DNA of 10,019 nucleotides. Origin: Verrucomicrobiia bacterium. Its GTDB lineage: Bacteria; Verrucomicrobiota; Verrucomicrobiia; Opitutales; Opitutaceae. The stretch spans positions 1-10,019 of the forward strand of contig JAUHWE010000125.1 in NCBI GenBank assembly GCA_030424825.1, in the 5' to 3' direction. The notes under the pieces are model-generated. The model saw only the letters and a list, made by a program, of their open reading frames with translations. It was not told where the DNA came from and made no database searches. Below, piece by piece: positions 1 to 6,733 of the stretch. Within the stretch, counting starts at the first letter, position 1. Each line of letters begins with the position of its first letter. The translations under genes and the position numbers were made by a program.

Positions 1-507
1 ACGGTACATCGTGGGCAGGGCAGGGGCAAAGGGCAGCGCCAAAAAGACGAACAAGAGCATCACCAGACCATCAAAGACGCGCTCAATAAAGGTGGTCATA
101 TTCTCTGTGGTGGCAAACGTTCCTCACGTCCTGGAAATTTTTATCCACCGACGCTTGTATCAAACGTCGACAATGGAGTAGCTCTGGTAGACGAGGAACA
201 ATTCGGGCCCGTTCTTCCTCTGATTACCTACCACAACATTGAGGAAGCCATCCAAAAAGCAAACGATTCGCCCTTTGGGTTATCGGCGTCAGTCTGGACT
301 TCAAACTCGGAATTCGGCCTCAAAATTGCGAACCGCCTCGAAGCTGGACGAGTAGGAATAAACGGACACACGCGTCCCGATATTTCAGCGCCGTTCGGCG
401 GATTCAAACAATCCGGAATCGGGCGAGAGCTCGGTGAATGGGGTCTCTCCGCCATGGGGGAAATGCAGGTCATCAGCCTTTTCAAACAAGGCCCCTATCT
501 GAGTTAG
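1..507 (+). CDS. Aldehyde dehydrogenase family protein, C-terminal part (5' end outside window)
   Basis: NAD(P)-dependent oxidation of an aldehyde to the acid, in the cytoplasm; the substrate cannot be read from this fragment. Frame 1 is open from the window edge to a TAG at 505-507 (168 codons). From about codon 25 on it matches the ALDH C-terminal half: a GGK segment (GHILCGGKR), a PP-T-L-V strand, the conserved E-x-F-G-P block ([13 protein letters not shown]), [14 protein letters not shown], and the closing [15 protein letters not shown] block, which packs near the active site. The catalytic Cys and Glu motifs lie upstream of the window. The last block resembles ALDHs near the betaine-aldehyde/AldA-like group, but this is recognition only. 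The first ~24 codons are Gln/Lys/Arg/Gly-rich and do not look like ALDH (see findings). The next gene starts 10 bases after the stop on the same strand, so co-transcription is possible. Family assignment is firm; substrate is unknown. Confidence 0.9.
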   Translation, partial: TVHRGQGRGKGQRQKDEQEHHQTIKDALNKGGHILCGGKRSSRPGNFYPPTLVSNVDNGVALVDEEQFGPVLPLITYHNIEEAIQKANDSPFGLSASVWTSNSEFGLKIANRLEAGRVGINGHTRPDISAPFGGFKQSGIGRELGEWGLSAMGEMQVISLFKQGPYLS

Positions 508-517
508 CTTTTGCACG

Positions 518-3481
518 ATGTCTAGAATCTCCCGCAGAGCTTGTATTCGAGCAATCAAGTCATTTGCAAGACCTCTGCTCCTGATCGAGATACTACTAGG
601 CAACCCGCAAGGAACGAGCGACGACAATCCACCCCAACACCACAATATCAATCTAAACTTCGCGGCGCCGGAAAGCTTCCCCTATGCCGATCCTGCGAAT
701 GGTAGAGAAAGCTATCGCCAGGCGAAGTCATCGATCAATTCAGAGAGACTATACGACTTTTATGCCCGCCAAGCAGACTTCTACCTGTCGGGTGCACCCG
801 AACCAGATATTTTGCCCGCATTTCCGGGTCTCGATGGTGGGCGCTACGGACATTGGGGGAAAAATCCCCATATGGACAAATCGGACAACATATGGAATAC
901 GATGGATACGGGCACCGTAATCGGAGGCATCATTGATTTTGAAGATTACTATGTGAAAAAGGGCGTCATTGTCCACTTAGGCGGATCTGCGAAAATGTCC
1001 TGCGTCTTCGATCCTGAAACCCTTTCCTACCCGGAAGCGTGGACCGGCGGCTTCGTTAAATTCCCCACCCTTCGCTGGGGCCTCATCGGAACGATGCAAC
1101 CCCAGAGCGATTCCACGCAACCAATAGCAAATCTGCTCGCTTGGTCCTTTGGCCCTCCCGGAGATCCGGAAACGGACACTGTATATAAAGGTTATTACCG
1201 ACACCAGGATATGGTCGCCTTCCACTACCAAGTACAGGGTGCGGAAATCCTGGATCACCCCTTTCAACTAGAGAGCCAAGGTATCAATGCTTTCGCTCGC
1301 GCAATCGAGATCGGACCGCACTCGAAGCCCTTGGAGCTCAAACTCGGACCGTCATTCTCCACTAGCAAAATGTCCATCAAACGACTCGCGGAAACTACCG
1401 TCGCTTCTTTTACGTCGGAAGACGAAAACCTGTCGATAGCAATTGCAACCAACTCAGACTTAAATTCCTTCAATCCAACCATCGACTCAGCCGGTCAAGT
1501 TGTCGTTCACTTTGAACCCACAGAATCCACGTATCTACTTCATGCATACGTTTTTAAACCTCCGAAGAACAGCAAAGCTATTGATTTTTTATTCGGTAAC
1601 GAGAAGGTTGAATCCCTATCTCATTTCCGAGAAGGCGGTCCAAGCCAGTGGCCTATCGAGTTACCCTTAAGGGGAAGTAGGTCACCATCTGAATTCGCAT
1701 ACGCAATCGACAATCTACCCGTCCCTCTCGGAAACCCCTACCTTTCGCCCATGTTTCTGACCGGGCTTGCCTTCAAAGGAAATGGAGACGCTTTCGTCAC
1801 CACTTTTTTCGGAGACATATGGCGTGTTCAGGGAATAAACGAGTCCCTCGATCGCGTGTCTTGGCGACGAGTCGCATCAGGCTTGCATCAGCCACTAGGA
1901 ATCGAGGTATTCAACGACCAGATTTTCGTGATTGGGCGTGATCAAATAACCCGTCTATCGGATCTGAATCAGGATGGAGAGTTTGACGCCTATTTCTGCT
2001 TTTTCAATAAATTCGAGACGTCCAAAGGGAGTCACGATTACTACACCGGGCTACAAGTAGATTCACTCGGAAATCTCTATTTTGGAGGTCGCAACAAAGG
2101 CGTGTACCGCGTTTCCCATGACGGAAAGAACATCGCGGGACTAGCATCCGGGATTCGTAATCCCAATGGACTTTCAGTAACTCCGGGTGGTCGAGTCTAC
2201 ACGGCTCCGCAGGAAGGCCAATGGACCCCTTCTTCTATGATTATAGATGTTAGCAAAGGGGGCTTTTACGGGTACTTGAAACATCAAGACGAACGCGACA
2301 TCGATCTCCCTCTCGCCTACATACCACGAGGGATCGATAACTCAACCGGAGGACAAACATTTATAGACAGTACTAGATTTGGACCTCTAAATAAAAAACT
2401 AATCTCCTTTTCCTATGGATACGGCACCCACTATCTCGTTCTGAGGGACGAACGAGTCAAGGGCCAAAGCAACGGAGCAATCGTCCCATTGAGAGGTGAG
2501 TTTCTTTCAGGCATCCATCGGGGCAGAATCAATCCTCTGGACGGCCAGCTGTACGCAGTAGGATCTCGCGGATGGGGAACCTACGCCCAGTACGATGGAG
2601 CCTTCCATCGAATACGCTATACCGGAAAAGAATTCAAAGAGCCCGTAGGGTTTAAAGTATTTGCCAATGGAATACGTATCGATTTTGAAACTCCCCTAGA
2701 CAAGGCTAGTATCAATACGCCAGGGCACTTCTTCGCTCAACAATGGAACTACCGATATTCCATGGGCTACGGATCTCCTGAATACTCCGTCAAGCACCCA
2801 GACCAGTTTGGGCACGATCGCATAATCATACAATCAGCTCATCTCACCAACGACAATCGTTCCGTTTTCCTCGAAATTCCCGATTTAGAGCCGGTCGCGC
2901 AACTCCACTTGAGACTTCAATTGGGATTTTCGGATGGCAGTCAAAGCAGGACCCAATTGTTCTGCACAATCTCTGATTTGGGCACCCCTTTCGAGGATGT
3001 ACCCAGTCTCAATCCTGTCCTCATAGAAAAAGCGCAGATTCTCAAACCGATCATCCAGGAACACGTTTTCGTTCCCCAAAAGAGACCCACCGAAGAAGCC
3101 GGTCTTCCAGGACGGCTCATATATCTTACCGCCCAAGCGGGTCTAAAATTCTCAATGAGCAGCATCAGCGCAAAAGCGGGAGAACGCATCACTCTCACTT
3201 TGAGCAACGAGGATCTTATGCCTCACAATTGGGTTCTCGCCAATCAAGGCCACTACCAGGCAATCGGGGAACTATCCGATCGAATGCTGGGCGACCCCTC
3301 CGCTCTCGACCGTGGCTACGTTCCTGAGAGTCCACATGTCCTCGCATCGATAGGTATCGTCAATCCAGACGAGCAAGTGACCATTACCTTTAACGCTCCA
3401 CCGTCACCTGGATCCTACGTTTACCTATGTTCCTACCCCGGTCACTGGAGAGCGATGCGAGGCACCCTGTTCGTGTACTGA
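518..3481 (+). CDS. Large secreted DUF6797 / beta-propeller protein with C-terminal azurin-type copper domain
   Basis: Probably an exported redox or sugar-binding protein; the substrate is unknown. Residues ~95-395 resemble the DUF6797 region of PVC proteins (YGHWGKNP at ~110). Residues ~405-700 form a sorbosone-dehydrogenase/NHL-like propeller with repeated L-x-V/F-D-x-x-G-x-L/V-Y strands, and a calcium-loop-like D-x-N-x-D-G-x-x-D at 482-490. Residues ~708-805 are the beta-rich connector usual after such propellers (QQWNYRYSMGYGSPEYSV). Residues ~868-987 are azurin/plastocyanin-like: H903 in MPHNWVLAN, then C971, H976 and M980 in C-S-Y-P-G-H-W-R-A-M, which is the type 1 copper ligand set with azurin spacing. 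Many relatives carry a heme CxxCH; none occurs here. The ATG at 518 is the first start after the ALDH stop and has no clear Shine-Dalgarno. The N-terminus is basic, with a short hydrophobic stretch at ~19-27 broken by Glu, so it is a poor signal peptide. Domain calls are from memory of the families; function is inferred. Confidence 0.85.
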   Translation: MSRISRRACIRAIKSFARPLLLIEILLGNPQGTSDDNPPQHHNINLNFAAPESFPYADPANGRESYRQAKSSINSERLYDFYARQADFYLSGAPEPDILPAFPGLDGGRYGHWGKNPHMDKSDNIWNTMDTGTVIGGIIDFEDYYVKKGVIVHLGGSAKMSCVFDPETLSYPEAWTGGFVKFPTLRWGLIGTMQPQSDSTQPIANLLAWSFGPPGDPETDTVYKGYYRHQDMVAFHYQVQGAEILDHPFQLESQGINAFARAIEIGPHSKPLELKLGPSFSTSKMSIKRLAETTVASFTSEDENLSIAIATNSDLNSFNPTIDSAGQVVVHFEPTESTYLLHAYVFKPPKNSKAIDFLFGNEKVESLSHFREGGPSQWPIELPLRGSRSPSEFAYAIDNLPVPLGNPYLSPMFLTGLAFKGNGDAFVTTFFGDIWRVQGINESLDRVSWRRVASGLHQPLGIEVFNDQIFVIGRDQITRLSDLNQDGEFDAYFCFFNKFETSKGSHDYYTGLQVDSLGNLYFGGRNKGVYRVSHDGKNIAGLASGIRNPNGLSVTPGGRVYTAPQEGQWTPSSMIIDVSKGGFYGYLKHQDERDIDLPLAYIPRGIDNSTGGQTFIDSTRFGPLNKKLISFSYGYGTHYLVLRDERVKGQSNGAIVPLRGEFLSGIHRGRINPLDGQLYAVGSRGWGTYAQYDGAFHRIRYTGKEFKEPVGFKVFANGIRIDFETPLDKASINTPGHFFAQQWNYRYSMGYGSPEYSVKHPDQFGHDRIIIQSAHLTNDNRSVFLEIPDLEPVAQLHLRLQLGFSDGSQSRTQLFCTISDLGTPFEDVPSLNPVLIEKAQILKPIIQEHVFVPQKRPTEEAGLPGRLIYLTAQAGLKFSMSSISAKAGERITLTLSNEDLMPHNWVLANQGHYQAIGELSDRMLGDPSALDRGYVPESPHVLASIGIVNPDEQVTITFNAPPSPGSYVYLCSYPGHWRAMRGTLFVY

Positions 3482-3570
3482 GTCACTCAAGTCAACGATC
3501 ATACCCCGTATCCCATTTCGTTCCTGCCTCGGACACTATCAGTCCATTCACCACGAGACTCAATGCGGAC

Positions 3571-3605
3571 AAAAGCCTTTCAATCTTTAAGCTTGCTTTT
3601 CTTTT
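3571..3605 (+). terminator. Weak candidate hairpin terminator in the convergent spacer
   Basis: In the 161-base spacer between the two convergent genes, AAAAGC (3571-3576) pairs with GCTTTT (3595-3600). An inner CTT (3577-3579) pairs with AAG (3589-3591), and three bases (3592-3594) bulge out. A T-rich run, CTTTT, follows at 3601-3605. Position and T-tract suit termination of the 518-3481 gene, and the A-rich left arm could serve the opposite strand. The stem is short and AT-rich, so this may be chance. Nothing else recognisable is seen in the spacer. Confidence 0.22.
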
Positions 3606-3642
3606 CCCCACAACAAGGCCACACCTAGTGTTCACAAAGCAA

Positions 3643-4359
3643 CTACAATTCTTTCAGTTTCAGATTTCGAAACCAAACACGATGTCCGTGGTCCTGAAGA
3701 CCAATATGCCCTTTCCCTTTGGACGCATAATGCTCCCAGCTTTTAAACTTTGAATTAGCCACCTGCTCTTTCCACTCCGGACTGTGCATTTCATACTCAG
3801 CAGTTTTCACGTCGTTCAGCCAGTACTCAACCTGATTGCCTTTAACCAGGATTCTACTGGAATTCCAACTTCCAATTGGCTTAGTTTCGTCACTTGTCGG
3901 TGGCTCAATCGAATAATGGGACGCCGTGTATTCCTTCGGCGTTACAGGCAAACCCTTCCCGTTGCGAAACCCAAGGTTGTCTAGAATCTGGTACTCGGGC
4001 CCAGTGAGGTAGGGTTTTCGTGGACCTTCACCCACATGAAACATGACTCCTGAATTGGTGCCCGCTTCCACTTTCCACTCGAATCTAAGATCGAAATCGT
4101 CGTATTCGGCCTCGGTAATAATATTCACCTGAGGACCGTCAGGAGAAAGCGGCTCCAATTGCAGAACGCCGTTCTCGGCTGTCCACGATCCCTGAATGTC
4201 AATGCCGTTGTAACCTCGCCAACCCTCGAGAGTTTTCCCATTGAAGAGCGAGATCCAATCGCTTCCCTCGTCTATCGAGTCGAGATGGTTTTTCGGTTTG
4301 GAGCAGCCCCAAAACAGGGGCAGCATGGTGACTACTAGCAATAGGATTCTATTTTTCAT
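3643..4359 (-). CDS. DUF1080 (3-keto-disaccharide hydrolase-like) lipoprotein
   Basis: A 238-residue DUF1080 protein with a laminin-G-like beta sandwich fold. Characterised members hydrolyse 3-keto-glucosides and 3-keto-disaccharides in the periplasm, so that role is inferred here. Residues 1-19 form a lipoprotein signal (basic MKNR, hydrophobic LLLVV, then LFWGC with Cys19 as the lipid-bearing residue). The -3 to -1 positions, F-W-G, are a loose lipobox. Ser follows the Cys, consistent with outer-membrane sorting by the E. coli rule. Family motifs run in order: DWISLFNGKTLEGW (34-47), NSGVMFHVGEG (102-112), GPEYQILDN (120-128), SWNSSRILVKGNQVEYWLN (164-182) and GHIGLQDHGHRVWFRNLKLKEL at the C-terminus. 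Length is normal for a single-domain member. I chose the ATG at 4359 over an in-frame TTG at 4380 because it gives a compact lipoprotein signal; neither has a strong Shine-Dalgarno. It is the last gene of the minus-strand array, 50 bases after lpxA. Confidence 0.88.
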   Translation of the reverse strand: MKNRILLLVVTMLPLFWGCSKPKNHLDSIDEGSDWISLFNGKTLEGWRGYNGIDIQGSWTAENGVLQLEPLSPDGPQVNIITEAEYDDFDLRFEWKVEAGTNSGVMFHVGEGPRKPYLTGPEYQILDNLGFRNGKGLPVTPKEYTASHYSIEPPTSDETKPIGSWNSSRILVKGNQVEYWLNDVKTAEYEMHSPEWKEQVANSKFKSWEHYASKGKGHIGLQDHGHRVWFRNLKLKEL

Positions 4360-4409
4360 GAGGATATATAGGTTTCGCAAAGTTCTCTTGGCAAATGAGG
4401 AATGGCGGC

Positions 4410-5192
4410 CTAGTTCCGCGGGGCGCGAGCGAAGCCGCGTTTTCCCTGCTCGAAGAATTCTAAAAATCGTCGCGCTTCTTCAATCCGGCCATAGCGGCCT
4501 TGCAATAGTTCGGCGGCAGTCTGCTTGACATTTTTCGATTCTACCAAGACCGCCCGGTAGCATTCCTTCAATGCTTGTATATGATCGCGGGATACCTTCC
4601 GACGCCGCAAGCCCACCAGATTCAAACCATGCAGTTCATTGCGGTCCGCAACCATTGTAAAGGGAGCGATGTCCTGCGAGATGGCAGCATTCCCTCCAAT
4701 CATGACCCCTTCCCCAATGCGGTTGTACTGATGGATACCCGCTCCTCCACCCATAAAAGAAAAGCTGCCTATTTCCACAAATCCAGCGACCATCGCCACA
4801 TTGGCAAGCACCACATGCTCACCGAGCACGCAATCGTGCCCCACGTGCGACTGGGCCATCAAATAGCATTTCTCCCCTATTATGGTGGAACCCTCGGGTC
4901 TTGTCGCCCGGTTCACCGTCGCTCCTTCTCTCAGTTCCGTACCGTCGCCAATAACCGCATACGTGGGTGTGGCCGGATCAAATCCCAAGTCCTGAGGCAA
5001 GCCACCGATCACCACGTAGTTTCCGACCGAAACATTGCTTCCAATACGGGCCCCATTCTTCACAACGGAATGGCTCTCCAGCTTCGAGCCGCTCCCTATT
5101 CTGACATCCTCTTCGACGATGGCGTAGGGACCAATTTCTACGTTTTCTCCAATCTGAGCGTTTGGAGAAACAATTGCGGTTGAATGAATCAT
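4410..5192 (-). CDS. lpxA: LpxA, acyl-ACP--UDP-N-acetylglucosamine O-acyltransferase
   Basis: First step of lipid A synthesis: transfers R-3-hydroxyacyl from ACP to the 3-OH of UDP-GlcNAc, in the cytoplasm as a homotrimer. The 260 residues match the family length (E. coli 262). Residues 1-~185 are a left-handed beta helix of hexapeptide repeats (IGENVEIGPYAIVEEDVRIG). A helical C-terminal domain ends in the typical FLEFFEQGKRGFAR. By hand alignment to E. coli LpxA, catalytic His125 is His119 (SHVGHDC), His122 is His116, His160 is His154 (GIHQY), Arg204 is Arg197, and the acyl-ruler Gly173 is Gly167. Lys76 is replaced by Gly70 (QDLGF) and His144 by Phe138. The usual neighbours lpxD, fabZ, lpxC and lpxB are absent; the gene sits 12 bases after a sulfatase gene. 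ATG at 5192 fits the family N-terminus (MIHSTAIVSPNAQIG). Identity is strong; exact sugar and acyl specificity is open. Confidence 0.92.
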   Translation of the reverse strand: MIHSTAIVSPNAQIGENVEIGPYAIVEEDVRIGSGSKLESHSVVKNGARIGSNVSVGNYVVIGGLPQDLGFDPATPTYAVIGDGTELREGATVNRATRPEGSTIIGEKCYLMAQSHVGHDCVLGEHVVLANVAMVAGFVEIGSFSFMGGGAGIHQYNRIGEGVMIGGNAAISQDIAPFTMVADRNELHGLNLVGLRRRKVSRDHIQALKECYRAVLVESKNVKQTAAELLQGRYGRIEEARRFLEFFEQGKRGFARAPRN

Positions 5193-5204
5193 ATCAGGAG
5201 TAAG

Positions 5205-6689
5205 CTACCGACTGCTGCCCGACTGGACGATGTGGTCCATCTCTCTGCGGAGACGGGAAACCACTTCCGGATTCTCGCTAAACAGATTATTGGTTTCCCC
5301 GATATCTTCGCTCAGCAGGTAAAGCTGAGCCTCAGGTCCTTCATCCACGGAGGTACCCGTGCCCCCACCGCTTCCGGCAGCAAGCGGATCAGCCCCTCTG
5401 ACGCGATCCGAAAATCCACCAGAACCTCGCCCCTCAATAAATTTCCAGTCACCGGAGCGAATTGTCATAAGTCCACCACTACCTGATTTCATGACGATTG
5501 ATTCCCTGGTAGGAGTTTTTCTGGGCTTCTTCTGCTTCAGTGCCGGCAGAAAACTAAAGCTGTCGGGACCCACTGCCTTAGGAAGCCTCACATTGTGAAT
5601 ATCGGCAAATGTCGCCAGCAGATCGGTGAAGCAAACCAGATGGTCACTAGCACTGCCCGCTTTGACTTCACCCGGCCAGCGAACAATGAAGGGCATCCGG
5701 TGACCTGCCTCCCATGCATCGGATTTCATTCCGCGCAATCCACCTGAAGAATCGTGGCCGAATCGCTCGACATCACTGTCGTACCAGACCGGCCCATTGT
5801 CGGAGGTAAAAATAACCATCGTATCCTCATCCATATCGGCTTGTTCCAAGGCGCTCAGCACCCTTCCGATTTCGTTATCTACCATCATCACAAAATCGCC
5901 GTACATCGAAGCGCCGCTTTTGCCAATGAACTCGGGAGAAGGCAGCCACGGGGTATGGGGAGCTGGGTAAGCGAGATAAAGCATCAAAGGATCCCGATTT
6001 CGCCCTCCAATCCGGGAGTGATCCTCGATGACCTCGATCGCCTCATTCGAAAATCGCGGCAAGACGTCTTTTAGCTCCAATCCAGGAGCGATTCCACCTT
6101 CGCGCCAGAATTCTCCCTGAATATTGGTCCACCCTTCACTTTGGCGTCGCTCGATATAATCAGTCGGAGGACTGATCGCCATATTGTCTCGAATGTAGAA
6201 ATACGGGGGGATGTCGGTCGACGCTCGAATACCGAAGAAGGTATCGAATCCACAGCCAATCGGCCCGCCCGGGAGCGGGTTCTCGTAACCATTTTCCTTA
6301 AACCCGAGATGCCATTTTCCAACCATGGAGGTACGGTATCCTTGAGCCTTGAGCAAAGAAGCGATTGTCATTTGCCCATCGGCAATCAGCGGCAGTCGCG
6401 GCCAAACGCCTACGTCTATACGAAACGGATACCGTCCAGTCATAAGACCATAGCGAGACATGTGGCAGAGAGGTCCCGGAGCATGGGCATCGCGAAAACG
6501 CATGCCTTCGCTCGCTAGCTGGTCGATATGCGGCGTCGGAATCTTGGAATCCTGATTGAAACACCCCAGGTCTCCATAGCCCATGTCATCTACGAGTATA
6601 ATCAATACGTTGGGGCCCGCAGCCTGCGTAAACAGGTTAAGGTAGAATACGCTTAGAAAGACGAAAAAAAATCGAGTGCAAAATCTCAT
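5205..6689 (-). CDS. Secreted sulfatase (arylsulfatase, S1 type) with variant CHMSR signature
   Basis: Type I sulfatase of the alkaline-phosphatase superfamily, expected to remove sulfate esters from glycans outside the cytoplasm. Length is 494 residues, normal for the family. A Sec signal peptide covers residues 1-24 (hydrophobic 7-20, cleavage likely near TQAA). Metal-binding DDMGYGD is at 34-40. The signature is at 75-85: Cys75-His-Met-Ser-Arg79, then YGLMTG, so Cys75 is where formylglycine would form. Further active-site motifs are GKWHLG (Lys125, His127), PHTPW (His245), SDNG (Asp297, Asn298) and Lys322 in GMKSDAWEAGHR. A Gly-rich segment near the C-terminus leads to QLYLLSEDIGETNNL, typical of PVC sulfatases. 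The odd feature is Met77 where the maturation motif C-x-P/A-x-R has Pro or Ala. The ATG at 6689 precedes the signal peptide directly; no clear Shine-Dalgarno. It lies 44 bases after the DUF1501 gene. The fold is certain; the substrate is unknown and activity depends on Cys75 modification. Confidence 0.93.
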   Translation of the reverse strand: MRFCTRFFFVFLSVFYLNLFTQAAGPNVLIILVDDMGYGDLGCFNQDSKIPTPHIDQLASEGMRFRDAHAPGPLCHMSRYGLMTGRYPFRIDVGVWPRLPLIADGQMTIASLLKAQGYRTSMVGKWHLGFKENGYENPLPGGPIGCGFDTFFGIRASTDIPPYFYIRDNMAISPPTDYIERRQSEGWTNIQGEFWREGGIAPGLELKDVLPRFSNEAIEVIEDHSRIGGRNRDPLMLYLAYPAPHTPWLPSPEFIGKSGASMYGDFVMMVDNEIGRVLSALEQADMDEDTMVIFTSDNGPVWYDSDVERFGHDSSGGLRGMKSDAWEAGHRMPFIVRWPGEVKAGSASDHLVCFTDLLATFADIHNVRLPKAVGPDSFSFLPALKQKKPRKTPTRESIVMKSGSGGLMTIRSGDWKFIEGRGSGGFSDRVRGADPLAAGSGGGTGTSVDEGPEAQLYLLSEDIGETNNLFSENPEVVSRLRREMDHIVQSGSSR

Positions 6690-6733
6690 AATTGAATAGG
6701 TTCACAAGAGTACGTTGGATCAGACCAAAAAAG

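Noticed and set aside
3427..3753. 108-codon open frame spanning the convergent spacer
   Set aside because: It overlaps the azurin domain and the DUF1080 3' end, shows no motif or good ribosome-binding site, and has low-complexity Ser/Phe/Pro composition.
4360..4380. N-terminal extension of the DUF1080 protein from a TTG at 4380
   Set aside because: The ATG at 4359 gives a standard compact lipoprotein signal; the extension adds seven residues with no clear ribosome-binding site.
4365..4394. Promoter-like TTGCCA / TATATA pair (18-base spacer) on the minus strand before the DUF1080 gene
   Set aside because: TATATA ends only 5 bases before the ATG, so transcription would start at or inside the coding region; chance AT-rich match.
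4575..5183. 202-codon open frame on the + strand opposite lpxA
   Set aside because: It mirrors lpxA codons, is rich in His/Arg/Ser without motifs, and lpxA is certain on the other strand.
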